Source of the DNA: DASUBV01 sp035763085
GTDB lineage: Bacteria; Actinomycetota; Actinomycetes; Streptosporangiales; Streptosporangiaceae
Assembly: GCA_035763085.1 (NCBI GenBank)
Contig: DASUBV010000132.1
Location: 1 to 44,611, forward strand
Direction: 5' to 3'
DNA length: 44,611 nucleotides
The translations under genes and the position numbers were made by a program. Positions 1 through 9,705 of this stretch are shown in pieces (position 1 is the first letter of the stretch; each line of letters begins with the position of its first letter). The notes below the pieces were generated by a model. That model was not told the origin of the DNA and ran no database searches. It worked only from the letters and a program-made list of their open reading frames with translations.

Positions 1-78
1 GGTCACGCCGGAATCGGCAGCCAGGGCACGGACCAGGGCATGCTCACGGCCACCCGACCCAAGAACAAGAACGCGCAC
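1..78 (-). CDS. purD: Phosphoribosylamine-glycine ligase, N-terminal fragment (runs off left edge)
   Basis: Only the first 26 codons lie in the window. Translation from the GTG at 78 gives VRVLVLGSGGREHALVRAL, the signature start of PurD (GAR synthetase), including the glycine-rich GSGGREHA segment of the first nucleotide-binding-like subdomain. The enzyme joins glycine to phosphoribosylamine with ATP in the second committed step of de novo purine synthesis, in the cytosol. The GTG start is chosen because PurD proteins begin one or two residues before VLVLGSGGREHA. No good Shine-Dalgarno sequence is visible; a tandem repeat begins only 10 bases upstream. purA, another purine gene, lies 3 kb away on the same strand. 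The identification is strong although the piece is short. Confidence 0.88.
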   Translation of the reverse strand, partial: MRVLVLGSGGREHALVRALAADSGVT

Positions 79-88
79 GGCGCACAGA

Positions 89-378
89 TTAGCCCGCTCG
101 CCTCCGGGGGCGCCCTGTTGGCGCCGCCTTCCCTCCTCGCAGGCTCGTCAGTCCGGGCGGCGCCGGACATCCCTCCGGCTCGCTGTGTTAGCCCGCTCGC
201 CTCCGGGGGCGCCTTGTTGGCGCCGCCTTCCCTCGTCGCAGGCTCCTCAGTCCAGGCGGCGGCATCCCTCCGGCTCGCTGTGCTGGCCCGCTCACCGGCG
301 GGATGCCTTTGAGGCGCCGCCTTCCCTCCTCGCAGGCTTGTCAGTCCGGGCGGCGCCGGCATCCTTCCGGCTCGCTCG
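89..378. repeat. Three tandem ~97-bp repeat units upstream of purD
   Basis: Three direct copies follow one another: about 89-187, 188-282 and 283-378. Units 1 and 2 start with TTAGCCCGCTCGCCTCCGGG and differ at few positions. Unit 3 is more diverged in its first third but keeps GCGCCGCCTTCCCTCCTCGC and the end CCGGCTCGCT. Unit lengths (99, 95, 96) are not all multiples of three, so this is probably not a coding repeat. It fills the gap between the membrane protein gene and the purD start, so the purD leader must lie in or next to it. Confidence 0.8.
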
Positions 379-403
379 CGGCGGCGCCTGGCGGCGCCCC
401 GGC

Positions 404-883
404 TCAGGGTCGGGGCCCTGGCCGGAGGCCCGATATGGCGAGCGCGGCGCAGATGACGGCCATGGGGAGCTCGGCGAACAGGGCCAGGGCGGCCGCGGCT
501 AGCTGTGCCGATCCCGGCGTAGCGGTCGCCAGGTCCAGCCAGGCGTCGGCCAGCAGCAGGACGGCTGTGGCGGCGGCGGTCAAGCAGTACCGGCTGTCCC
601 GGCGGATCAGCAGCAGCCCGGTCGTGATCAGGCCCAGGGCCTCCAGGGCATCCAGGCCCACCCAGGCGGCCGCCCAGTGCGCCGCCCGCGCGCTGGCCGG
701 CAGGCTGACGGCCAGGACGATCATCCAGGGGATCAGGCCCACGCCGGCACCCGCGATGGCCCTGGCCAGCCACCGGCGCCGCGCTTGCAGACGGCTCGGG
801 CCGCCCTGAATAGGCTCGCGCGGCAGCGCTGGACGGCGTTCGGCGAGCGGGCTGATGTCCGTGGCGGGCAGTGCTGTGATCAT
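404..883 (-). CDS. Small hypothetical integral membrane protein
   Basis: A 159-residue protein with a hydrophilic N-terminus (about 1-40, with an RLQARRRW basic stretch just before the membrane) followed by about four hydrophobic segments near residues 42-62, 70-94, 102-118 and 126-150. I recognise no family motif, so no function is assigned. The basic flank before the first segment suggests a cytoplasmic N-terminus. An AGG about eight bases before the ATG can serve as ribosome-binding site. It is divergent from the histidine kinase gene at 1016 and ends just before the tandem repeat upstream of purD. Third-position G/C preference and the coherent hydrophobicity pattern support a real gene. 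Confidence 0.65.
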   Translation of the reverse strand: MITALPATDISPLAERRPALPREPIQGGPSRLQARRRWLARAIAGAGVGLIPWMIVLAVSLPASARAAHWAAAWVGLDALEALGLITTGLLLIRRDSRYCLTAAATAVLLLADAWLDLATATPGSAQLAAAALALFAELPMAVICAALAISGLRPGPRP

Positions 884-1015
884 GCCTCCAGCCTGGTCAG
901 CAAACCGGCTCTGATCAGTAGCGCGCAGGTCCGACTTGATGGTGGTGCTAGCTGCACCCCGGACGGTGGTCCGGCCCGGATGGCAGCTCCTGGCGGCCGC
1001 CGCTACGGTGAAGCC

Positions 1016-2338
1016 ATGGCATGGCTGGCCGCGGCGCGGCGCTGGCGCGCGCGGTCAGCAGCAGGGTCCTGGCGCACTGTGCGCGTCGGGCGGGCGTGGT
1101 CGGCAGGCGAGCTCTGGCTTGCTGTGCGCGCCTGGCTGGGGCGCACGGCCCGCGACCTGAAGTTCCTGATCGCTGGACAGCCGCTGCAGCTGGTCGGCCC
1201 GGGGCTGCTCGCGCTTCCGTGGCTGGTGTGGGTTCCGGTGTCCGTTCCGGCTATCGCGGCGGTCGTCCTGGCGCCGGTGCTCGTGCTGCTGGCCATGGCC
1301 CCGGCGCTGACCGCAGCGCAGCGGCTCCGGACCCGGTCGCTGCTCGGGACGGAGCTACCCGGCCCCTCCGCCGGGCAGGGTTCGCGATGGCGGCAGCTGC
1401 GCACCGCCGAGGGCCTGCGATCGGCCTGGCAGCAGCTGGGCTACTACCTGGTGGTCGGCCCGGCGCTGGCCTGCGGGGCGTGGCTGGTCCTCGCGCTGTG
1501 GGCGGGCGGCCTGGCGCTCAGCCTGGTGTATGTCTACGTCTGGGCATTCCCGCCCGGCTCCTTGCGGCCGGTCGCCGATGCCTACCTGACGGGCATCGGG
1601 CTGCTCATGCTGGCGGCTGCGCCGTGGCTCGGCGGCCTGCTCACCCGGCTGGATGCCTGGGCCTGTCTCGCGCTGCTCAGTCCTGGCCCGGCCGCCGAAC
1701 TGGCCCAGCGGGTGGAACGGCTGACCCATAGCCGGGCGGACGTGCTGGCCGCGGCCGACACCGAGCGGCGCCGGATCGAGCGCGACCTGCACGACGGAGC
1801 GCAGCAGCGCCTGGTCAGCCTGGCCATGTCCCTGGGCATGGCCCGGCACACCCTGCCGGACCTGCCCGAGGAGGCCAGGCAGGTTATCGACGACGCACAC
1901 CTGGAGGCCAAGGAGGCGCTCGCTGAGCTGCGCAATATGGTCCGCGGGCTGCATCCGGCGGTGCTGGAGGACCGCGGCCTGGACGCCGCCTTGTCCGGGA
2001 TCGCCGCCCGGGCGCCGCTGCCGGTGCGCGTGCGGGTGGACATGACACGCCGGGCGGTGCCGGCGGTCGAGGCGGTGGCCTACTTCATCGTGTCCGAGGC
2101 GCTGACCAACGTCGCCCGGCATGCGGGCGCCTCGGCGGCTGAGGTGGACGTCCGGCTGGCCGCAGGCACGCTGACGGTGCGCGTGACCGACGATGGCCAG
2201 GGCGGCGCCGACGCCGCGCGCGGCACCGGCCTGGCCAGCCTGGCGCGGCGGGCAGCCTCGGTGGACGGCACGATGCGGGTGACCAGCCCGGCGGGCGGCC
2301 CGACAACAATCAGCGCGGAGCTGCCGTGCGGGTCGTGA
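1016..2338 (+). CDS. NarL-type sensor histidine kinase (HisKA_3/HATPase)
   Basis: 440 residues from the ATG at 1016; the frame stays open further upstream but that part is not protein-like. The N-terminal half has membrane segments (around residues 60-100, then two or more at about 145-215). The dimerisation/phosphoacceptor segment reads TERRRIERDLHDGAQQRL, with His259 in DLHDGAQ, the HisKA_3 signature of the NarX/LiaS/DesK class. An N-box-like EALTNVARHA and a G-box-like DDGQGG/GTGLA follow, so the ATPase domain is complete. It overlaps the response regulator start by 13 bases, so the two are probably translationally coupled. The signal is unknown; there is no large extracellular domain, so sensing through the membrane region is an inference. 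Confidence 0.9.
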   Translation: MAWLAAARRWRARSAAGSWRTVRVGRAWSAGELWLAVRAWLGRTARDLKFLIAGQPLQLVGPGLLALPWLVWVPVSVPAIAAVVLAPVLVLLAMAPALTAAQRLRTRSLLGTELPGPSAGQGSRWRQLRTAEGLRSAWQQLGYYLVVGPALACGAWLVLALWAGGLALSLVYVYVWAFPPGSLRPVADAYLTGIGLLMLAAAPWLGGLLTRLDAWACLALLSPGPAAELAQRVERLTHSRADVLAAADTERRRIERDLHDGAQQRLVSLAMSLGMARHTLPDLPEEARQVIDDAHLEAKEALAELRNMVRGLHPAVLEDRGLDAALSGIAARAPLPVRVRVDMTRRAVPAVEAVAYFIVSEALTNVARHAGASAAEVDVRLAAGTLTVRVTDDGQGGADAARGTGLASLARRAASVDGTMRVTSPAGGPTTISAELPCGS

Positions 2339-2970
2339 TCGCCGAGGACTCGGTCCTCCTGCGGGCCGGCCTGGTCAAGCTGCTGGAGGGCTGCGGCATG
2401 GAGGTGGCGGCGGCTGTCGGAAACGCTGATGATCTGCTCAGCGCCGTTGCCGAGCACCGCCCCGACGCGGTAATCGCCGACGTCCGGATGCCGCCGGGGC
2501 ATTCCGACGAGGGGATCCAGGCGGCGCTGGTAATCCGGCGGGAGTGGCCGCAGGTAGCGGTGCTGGTCCTATCCCAGTACGTCGAGGAGCGGTACGCGGC
2601 TGACCTGCTGTCAGCCAATACCGAGCGAGTCGGGTACCTGCTCAAGGACCGGGTCGCCGATGTGGCCGAGTTCGTGGACGCGCTGAAGCGCGTCGCGGCG
2701 GGCGGGACCGCGCTCGACCCGGAGGTAGTAGCGCAGCTGCTGACGCGCAGCCGGCACGACCCCCTCGGGCGCCTGACCCCGCGGGAGCGGGAGGTCCTGG
2801 CCCTGATGGCCGAGGGCCGCTCGAATGCCGCCATCGCGGCGGACCTGGTGATTACCGACAGCGCCGTGGCCAAGCACATCAACGCCATCTTCACCAAGCT
2901 GGATCTGCCGCCGGCCGAGGGGGATCACCGGCGGGTGCTGGCCGTGCTGCGCTTCCTCGGCCAGCACTGA
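2326..2970 (+). CDS. NarL/LuxR-family response regulator
   Basis: 214 residues starting at GTG 2326 inside the end of the kinase gene. The receiver domain spans about 1-120: acidic pair Glu7-Asp8, phosphoacceptor Asp52 in IADVRMPP, and a Lys in LLKD. The LuxR-type helix-turn-helix is at about 153-210, with LTPREREVLALMAEGRSN and the recognition helix in AVAKHINAIFTKL. It is the partner of the overlapping kinase and should bind DNA as a dimer when phosphorylated. The targets cannot be read from the sequence. The gene runs convergently into purA, with 119 bases between; no clear terminator hairpin is visible there. Confidence 0.93.
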   Translation: MRVVIAEDSVLLRAGLVKLLEGCGMEVAAAVGNADDLLSAVAEHRPDAVIADVRMPPGHSDEGIQAALVIRREWPQVAVLVLSQYVEERYAADLLSANTERVGYLLKDRVADVAEFVDALKRVAAGGTALDPEVVAQLLTRSRHDPLGRLTPREREVLALMAEGRSNAAIAADLVITDSAVAKHINAIFTKLDLPPAEGDHRRVLAVLRFLGQH

Positions 2971-3089
2971 GTCCGGCCACCATCCGCCGGGTCAGCAGCG
3001 CCTGGCCGAGCATCAATCTCGGGACAGACCCGGACGCCTGAGCAAGGCGATGGACCCCTGGCCGGTCCTGACCCGCGGGCCGCGGCCGC

Positions 3090-4373
<1,284 letters not shown>

Positions 4374-4433
4374 GAGTCCGCAGTCCCTCCGTAAGTCAGC
4401 GCTGCCTGCGCAGCGGCCGGGATGAGCGCGCTG

Positions 4434-4847
4434 CTACGGGAGCAGCTTCGCCGCTGCGGCCGCACTGCTCTCAGCCAGGAATACCTGGCAGCGCTCCGCC
4501 TCATCGTCCTCGCCAATCGCGGCAGCGGCGCCGGCCAGGGCGGCCAGCGCGCGCAGGAAGCCCTGGTTGGGCTCGTGCTCCCACGGGACCCCGCCGTACC
4601 CCTTCCACCCGGCCCGGCGCAGCTGATCCAGGCCCCGGTGATAGCCGGTCCGGGCGTAGGCATAAGCAGTGACCGGGTCTCCGCCGGCCAGCGCGCGCTC
4701 GGCCAGCGCCGCCCACGCGGCGCAGTAGGCCGGGAATGCCGCGGCCACGGTCGCCGGATCGGCCGCCGCGCCCAGCGCCGCCCGGGCCTCCTCGCTGGGC
4801 GGCAGCAGCGTGTCGGGCGGCCCGCCGAGCAGGTTCTGGTGGCTCAT
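4434..4847 (-). CDS. DUF3151 family protein
   Basis: 137 residues, cytosolic, no membrane segment. The start MSHQNLLGGPPDTLLPP and the central AYARTGYHRGLDQLRRAGW and GYGGVPWEHEPNQGF match the actinobacterial DUF3151 family as I know it. The family has no assigned biochemical role but is habitually next to the class II aldolase gene, as here. The alternating helical, Ala-rich pattern resembles a small helical-repeat protein. It lies 34 bases behind fbaA and 60 before purA on the same strand, so it is probably in the same transcript. A GGGAG sits about 11 bases before the ATG. Confidence 0.85.
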   Translation of the reverse strand: MSHQNLLGGPPDTLLPPSEEARAALGAAADPATVAAAFPAYCAAWAALAERALAGGDPVTAYAYARTGYHRGLDQLRRAGWKGYGGVPWEHEPNQGFLRALAALAGAAAAIGEDDEAERCQVFLAESSAAAAAKLLP

Positions 4848-4881
4848 GGCCTCATCACTCCCGTCATCGTGGCGCGGCGCC

Positions 4882-5904
4882 TCAGCCGAGCTGCGTGCCC
4901 GCTGACAGCAGGTCCTCGCAGGCCCGCACGACGCGGGCGGTCATTGACGCCTCCGCGGCCTTCCCCCAGGTGCGCGGGTCGTAGGCCTTCTTGTTGCCGA
5001 CCTCGCCGTCGACCTTGAGCACGCCGTCGTAGTTGCTGAACATGTGACCGGCCACCGGGCGGGTGAACGCGTACTGGGTGTCGGTGTCCACGTTCATCTT
5101 GACCACGCCGTAGCCGATCGCCTCGCGGATGTCGGACAGGTCCGAGCCGGACCCGCCGTGGAACACCAGGTCAAACGGCTTGTCCTTGCCATACTTGGCG
5201 CCGGCCGCCTGCTGGATCTCCTTGAGCACCGGCGGGCGCAGCTTGACGTGCCCCGGCTTATAGACGCCATGCACGTTGCCGAACGTCGCGGCCAGGATGT
5301 AGCGGCCGCGCTCACCCAGGCCGAGGGCCTCCGCGGTGGCCAGCGCGTCGCCGGGGGTGGAGTACAGCTTCTCGTTGATCTCGCCGACGACCCCGTCCTC
5401 CTCGCCGCCGACGACCCCGATCTCCATCTCCATCACCACGTGCGCCGCGGCGCACTGCTTCAGCAGGTCGGCGGCAATCTCGAGGTTCTCGGCCAGCGGG
5501 ACAGCCGACCCGTCCCACATGTGGGACTGGAACAGCGGCTCCTCGCCGCGCGCGACCCGCTCGGCGGAGATCTGGACCAGCGGGCGCATGAACCCGTCCA
5601 GCTTGTCCTTAGGACAGTGATCGGTGTGCAGCGCGATCTGGACCGGGTACTTGGCCGCCACGGCGCGAGCGAAGTGGGCGAGGGCCACCGAGCCGGTCAC
5701 CATGTCCTTGACCCCCTGCCCGGACAGGTACTCGGCGCCGCCGGTGGAGACCTGGATGATCCCGTCGCTGCCTGCCTCGGCGAATCCGCGGATGGCCGCG
5801 TTGAGGGTCTGGCTGGACGTCACGTTGATCGCCGGATAGGCGAAGCCCTGCTCCTTCGCCCGGTCCAGCATCTGGGCGTAGATCTCTGGCGTCGCGATAG
5901 GCAT
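4882..5904 (-). CDS. fbaA: Fructose-bisphosphate aldolase, class II
   Basis: 340 residues from the ATG at 5904, which is preceded by AGGAGAGG; an in-frame start 43 codons upstream is rejected because that extension is not family-like. The enzyme cleaves fructose 1,6-bisphosphate to dihydroxyacetone phosphate and glyceraldehyde 3-phosphate using Zn2+. Family marks are HTDHCPKDK (Asp95 catalytic, His96 zinc ligand), FGNVHGVYKPG and the phosphate-binding HGGSGSD. Length and motifs match class IIA (FbaA) enzymes of E. coli and actinobacteria. It sits between pyrE (168 bases upstream, with a dispersed repeat in the gap) and the DUF3151 gene. Confidence 0.97.
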   Translation of the reverse strand: MPIATPEIYAQMLDRAKEQGFAYPAINVTSSQTLNAAIRGFAEAGSDGIIQVSTGGAEYLSGQGVKDMVTGSVALAHFARAVAAKYPVQIALHTDHCPKDKLDGFMRPLVQISAERVARGEEPLFQSHMWDGSAVPLAENLEIAADLLKQCAAAHVVMEMEIGVVGGEEDGVVGEINEKLYSTPGDALATAEALGLGERGRYILAATFGNVHGVYKPGHVKLRPPVLKEIQQAAGAKYGKDKPFDLVFHGGSGSDLSDIREAIGYGVVKMNVDTDTQYAFTRPVAGHMFSNYDGVLKVDGEVGNKKAYDPRTWGKAAEASMTARVVRACEDLLSAGTQLG

Positions 5905-6016
5905 GACGGCAGCATCCTCTCCTAGGAATCCGACCTCAAGTATTCCGGACTCAGCCCGGGTATCCGGCCACGACCCCGGCGGGCCCGGTTCTCCGCGCCG
6001 GCCGCCCTGCTGGCTG

Positions 6017-6066
6017 GCTAGTCCAGGGGCCACTCCCTGGAATCCCAGCCTGGGCGTGCCGCCCGG
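6017..6066. repeat. Dispersed two-hairpin repeat, copy A
   Basis: Begins GCTAGTCCAGGGGCCACTCC, continues with CTGGAATCCC and GCCTGGGCG/GCCCGG. It is a diverged member of the intergenic family also found at 10350-10480, 34001-34104 and 35008-35058. It lies between fbaA and pyrE, 7 bases beyond the pyrE stop. Confidence 0.6.
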
Positions 6067-6072
6067 ATTGTT

Positions 6073-6612
6073 CTAGACCAGGCCGAGGTCGGCGAGCTCG
6101 AAGGCGGGCCGGTACGGCAGCCCGCGCTCCGCGATCCGGTCCCGCGCGCCGCGCTCGACGAGCACCGCAACGCCGACCACCTCAGCGCCCGCCTCGGTCA
6201 GCGCATCTACGGCGGTGAGCACGGACCCACCGGTGGTGGAGGTGTCCTCGACGGCCAGCACCCGGCGGCCGGCCACGTCCGGCCCCTCGATTCTGCGCTG
6301 CAGCCCGTGCGCCTTCTCCGCCTTCCGGACGACGAAGGCGTCGAGCTTGCGCCCCCGGGCGGCCGCCACGTGCATCATCGCCGTCGCGACGGGGTCGGCG
6401 CCGAGCGTCAGGCCGCCGACCGCCTCGAACGACAGGTCGGCCGTGGCGGCCAGCATGACCCGGCCGGCGAGCGGCGCGGCACTGCCGTCCAGCAGGATCC
6501 GGCGCAGGTCGATGTACCAGTCGGCATGCTGCCCCGAACTCAGGGTCACCGGGCCGTGGATGACGGCTCGTTCCCGGATGGCCTTCAGCAGTTCATCACG
6601 ATCATCACGCAC
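6073..6612 (-). CDS. pyrE: Orotate phosphoribosyltransferase
   Basis: 179 residues. It transfers the phosphoribosyl group of PRPP to orotate, giving OMP in pyrimidine synthesis. The PRPP-binding motif reads VLAVEDTSTTGGS with the acidic pair Glu122-Asp123. VVRKAEKAHG supplies the conserved Lys residues of the catalytic loop region, and GGLTLGADPVA is the usual Gly-rich block. The length is typical of the shorter actinobacterial PyrE. It is divergent from the NYN gene at 6805 and heads the leftward run pyrE-fbaA-DUF3151-purA. No other pyrimidine gene is in the window, so it is detached from the main pyr operon, as in other actinomycetes I recall. Confidence 0.95.
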   Translation of the reverse strand: MRDDRDELLKAIRERAVIHGPVTLSSGQHADWYIDLRRILLDGSAAPLAGRVMLAATADLSFEAVGGLTLGADPVATAMMHVAAARGRKLDAFVVRKAEKAHGLQRRIEGPDVAGRRVLAVEDTSTTGGSVLTAVDALTEAGAEVVGVAVLVERGARDRIAERGLPYRPAFELADLGLV

Positions 6613-6804
6613 AGCGAGAGCCTACCGGCCGCGCCTGCTGCGGCCTGCCGCTGCCCGGTACCGCCATGAGTGGCCCTCAGCAGCCGAAATGCCCAGAGCA
6701 AGGGCCAGAATCCCGGCTGGTGCCTTAGTCCGCGATCTGCACTATCCGCCACAGCGGTCACGATGCGCTGGTAAATTCACGCGTCAAGGGAAGGGCGGTG
6801 TCGG

Positions 6805-9639
6805 GTGGATCGCTGCGCGCTGTTCGTGGATGCCGGGTATGCGCTGGCCGACGGCGCCCTCGCCGTTCACGGGACACGCCATCGTGACTCGGTTTCCTGG
6901 GATTACCCGGGCCTGCTGAAGCTGCTGGCAAGCGTCTCGCAGGACCGTACGGGCCTGCAGGTCCTGCGCTGTTACTGGTACGAGACGACCGTCGACAGTC
7001 GTCGTACTGCCGAGCACGAGGCCCTGGCCGACATCCCCGGGCTCAAGCTCCGGCTGGGCAAGCTGCGGCCGGGCCGCCGGGAAGGCGTCGAGACTGAGAT
7101 CCGCCGCGACCTCACTGCGCTGGCCAGGAACAAGGCCGTCAGCGACGTGGTGATCGTGAGCGCGGAGGAGGATCTGGCCCAGATCATCTCCGACGTCCAG
7201 GACCAGGGGCTCCGCGTCGCCCTGGTGCACATCGCGACAGACGGGAACTGGACCATCTCCCGGGCGCTGCGCCAGGAGTGCGACGACATCATCGAGATCT
7301 CGGCCAGCCACCTGCGGCCGTACGTCGATCTCATCCCGGGTGCCGAGCCTGCGGTTACCGACAGTGACACCGACAGCGGGAGGCCCGGCGGCAGCCAGGG
7401 CGACGGCTCGCCCAGCCGCCCGACCGTCCCGGCTCAGGGCCAGGCCCCTTCCCGTGGGCACAGCCAGGGCCAGCCGCAGCCGCTCGCCGTTGGCTCGCTG
7501 CCGGGCGGCACGGCGATCTACCCGGCCCCGGTCGTCGGCGCCGAGTACGCCCGCTCGGCTCAGCAGACACCCGCTCCGGCCCAGGCAGCGGCTCAGGCTG
7601 GCCAGGGCCAGCCCGCCGGGCAGTTCGGCCCGGCACACTTCGGTTCTGGCCAGGGGCAAATCGGCCAGACCGGGCCGCAGGGTGGTCAGGACCAGCAGAG
7701 TGGTCAGGACCGGCAGGGCGGCCATCAGCACGGGCCGGGTCAGCAGCCCGGACAGCAAGGACCGGGACAGCACGGCTCTGGTCAGCTCGGCCCGGGCCAG
7801 CAAGCGCCGGGCCAGCAGGGGCCAGGCGGTACCCCGGCTAGCAGTCAGCCGGGCTCCGGCCACCAGCAGCACGGCCACCAGCAGCACGGGCAGCCTCAGC
7901 AAGGGCAGCGGCAGGGGGTGCCCGGCCTAGAGGGCCCGGGCGCGCATCCTGGTGCTGCGCGACCGCCGCAGGCCGGGGCTTCAGCCGGTTCCGCCCTGAA
8001 CAGCGACGGGCGCAGCGCGCTGACCGATCAGGCGGCTGGTCTGCGCGGTCCCGTCGCCGGCTCCGGCGACACTGCTGGCGGCCATCCCGCCGGGGCTCCG
8101 GGCGCCGAACTGGGACGCGGGCTGATGGGCCAGGACACCGGCGATGCCGGACGGCAGTCCCGACCCGATGAGCCGTCGGCCCGGATGCCGGTCCAGCAGC
8201 CCTACCAGCTTCCCGGCCCGGCCCGGCCCGGCCAGCCGCAGAACGGCCTGCGCGCCAGCGGCCCGCCGTCCAACGGCCTGCCCTCGAACGGGCTTCCCCA
8301 GAACGGCCTGCCCTCCAACGGACCGCCCGCCAGCGGCCTGCCCTCGAACGGCCTGTCTCAGAACGGGCTTCCCCAGAACGGCCTGCCGTCCCACGGCATG
8401 CCCGCCAGCGGCATGCCCGCCAGCGGACCGCCGTCGAACGGCCAGCCCTCGAACGGCCTGGTGCAGAACGGCTTGTCCCACTACGGCGTGCCGAACAGCG
8501 GTCCGCCGAACAGGGGCCTGCCGAACAGCGGCCCGCCGTCCAGCGAGCTGCCATCCAACGGGCTATCTCACAATGGCCTGCCGCCCGGCGGACTCACGGG
8601 AAACGGGCCGCCCCCGAATGGCTTGCCCGCGAATGGCCTCTCGTCTCACGGCCTGCCATCGAACGGGCTTGGCTCGAATGGCGTGTCGCAGAACGGCCTG
8701 CCCGGCAACGGCGCCCATCAGGGTGGCTCTCAGCAAAGCGGCCCGGCCCGTAATGGCTTGCCGTCCAACGGGCTCCCAGGTGGCGGCCTGCCCGGTAATG
8801 GCCTGGCCCAGAACGGGTACTCCCAGCACTCGGTGCCGCCCCAGACTTCCGGCGCCGGCGACCAGGGCCGCGGCGGCCTTTCTCCGTATGGCCAGAGCAG
8901 TCAGCAGGGCGGCCAGCATGGCGCAGGTCAGCCCGATGCCCAGCGGCCCATTCCCCAGCAGCGCCAGTTGCCGGGCGGGCCCGGGTCGCAGTATCCGCCC
9001 GCGTCGGGCATGACGCCCTACGACAGCGGCCCGGTACCTCAGCCGCCCTACGGTGGCGGCTACGGGAGTCCGGCCCAGCCGCAGGCTCCTGGTTACCCGG
9101 CTCAGTCCTCTGGCCCGTACGGGATCCCGCAACGGCCCGGGCCGGCAACGTCACCTGCGCAGCCTGCGTTGCCCCAGCCAGGCGCCCATCAGCCGGGGCT
9201 GCCGCCGTCCGGCCAGGGTCATCCGGGTCCCGGCCAGCCGGGATTCGGTCAGCCGGGCCCTGGTCAGCCGGGATTCGGTCAGCCAGGCCCCGGTCAGCCC
9301 GGATTCGGTCAGCCGGGCATGCAGTCACCCGGCATACCGCAGCCGCACAATCTGCCCGCACTCCCGCAGGCTTCGATACCGCAGCCCATCGCCATCTCGC
9401 TGCCCGAAGCGGTACAGGCAGCACACGCCGAGGGCTTCGGCTTCGGTGAGACCGTGGCCAGGGACGCCCCGGCACTGTGGCTGGAGGCCGTCCTGGCCCG
9501 CAAGCCGCGGATGCCCTCGGACCTGGAAGCCAGGCTGCTGCAGGGCTCGGCCCTGCCGATTGACTCGCTGCTCCACGACGAGGTGCGGCATTCGCTGCGG
9601 CGCGGGTTCTGGGAGGCACTGGAGCGGTCCCGGCGCTAG
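6805..9639 (+). CDS. NYN-domain (PIN-like) protein with giant repetitive disordered linker
   Basis: 944 residues from GTG 6805, with purine-rich GGAAGGGCGG just upstream. Residues 1-175 are a NYN/LabA-type domain, a PIN-like nuclease fold. FVDAGY gives Asp9; an acidic cluster ETEIRRDL (Glu96, Glu98, Asp102) and VIVSAEEDL (Glu121, Glu122, Asp123) take the metal-binding positions, with Ser-Ala-Glu-Glu-Asp instead of the commoner S-G-D-S-D. Residues ~180-860 are low complexity: Gly/Gln/Pro-rich at 250-370, about two dozen Asn-Gly repeats at ~478-675, and three decapeptide repeats at 810-839. A conserved-looking helical C-terminus (~865-944, LPEAVQAAHAEGFGFGETVA) closes the protein. RNase activity is inferred from the fold; the linker is far longer than in NYN proteins I know. 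Confidence 0.85.
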   Translation: MDRCALFVDAGYALADGALAVHGTRHRDSVSWDYPGLLKLLASVSQDRTGLQVLRCYWYETTVDSRRTAEHEALADIPGLKLRLGKLRPGRREGVETEIRRDLTALARNKAVSDVVIVSAEEDLAQIISDVQDQGLRVALVHIATDGNWTISRALRQECDDIIEISASHLRPYVDLIPGAEPAVTDSDTDSGRPGGSQGDGSPSRPTVPAQGQAPSRGHSQGQPQPLAVGSLPGGTAIYPAPVVGAEYARSAQQTPAPAQAAAQAGQGQPAGQFGPAHFGSGQGQIGQTGPQGGQDQQSGQDRQGGHQHGPGQQPGQQGPGQHGSGQLGPGQQAPGQQGPGGTPASSQPGSGHQQHGHQQHGQPQQGQRQGVPGLEGPGAHPGAARPPQAGASAGSALNSDGRSALTDQAAGLRGPVAGSGDTAGGHPAGAPGAELGRGLMGQDTGDAGRQSRPDEPSARMPVQQPYQLPGPARPGQPQNGLRASGPPSNGLPSNGLPQNGLPSNGPPASGLPSNGLSQNGLPQNGLPSHGMPASGMPASGPPSNGQPSNGLVQNGLSHYGVPNSGPPNRGLPNSGPPSSELPSNGLSHNGLPPGGLTGNGPPPNGLPANGLSSHGLPSNGLGSNGVSQNGLPGNGAHQGGSQQSGPARNGLPSNGLPGGGLPGNGLAQNGYSQHSVPPQTSGAGDQGRGGLSPYGQSSQQGGQHGAGQPDAQRPIPQQRQLPGGPGSQYPPASGMTPYDSGPVPQPPYGGGYGSPAQPQAPGYPAQSSGPYGIPQRPGPATSPAQPALPQPGAHQPGLPPSGQGHPGPGQPGFGQPGPGQPGFGQPGPGQPGFGQPGMQSPGIPQPHNLPALPQASIPQPIAISLPEAVQAAHAEGFGFGETVARDAPALWLEAVLARKPRMPSDLEARLLQGSALPIDSLLHDEVRHSLRRGFWEALERSRR
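8234..8829 (+). repeat. Coding repeat: ~15-nt units encoding N-G-L-P-S/Q motifs
   Basis: Inside the NYN gene, units such as TCGAACGGCCTGCCC and CAGAACGGCCTGCCC recur, giving Ser/Gln-Asn-Gly-Leu-Pro pentapeptides. I count about 24 Asn-Gly pairs, with Ser-Gly and His-Gly variants between. All changes keep the frame, which fits expansion and divergence under coding constraint. The codon pattern remains G/C-ending, so the region is translated rather than decayed. Confidence 0.85.
9232..9321 (+). repeat. Three 30-nt coding repeats (GQPGFGQPGP)
   Basis: Three near-identical 30-base units at 9232-9261, 9262-9291 and 9292-9321, each giving GQPGFGQPG followed by P or M. The few base differences are mainly synonymous, indicating recent duplication. 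They sit just before the conserved C-terminal segment of the NYN protein. Confidence 0.85.
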
Positions 9640-9705
9640 GACCGGAAAGCCCGGCATTTCGCCGGCTTCTGTGATCACGATGCCATTACTCCGTGGTCGT
9701 TTGCG

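Noticed and set aside
3..773. 256-codon minus-strand frame over the left-end repeats
   Set aside because: It overlaps the better-supported purD start and membrane protein in other frames; repeat unit lengths break the frame, so it is not a repeat protein.
677..1015. N-terminal extension of the first histidine kinase
   Set aside because: The extra 113 codons overlap the divergent membrane gene and lack protein character; ATG 1016 fits the hydrophobic start of kinases of this class.
8234..8829. CRISPR-like periodic repeats
   Set aside because: Units are short, contiguous, diverged and in frame within a gene, with no spacers and no cas genes nearby.
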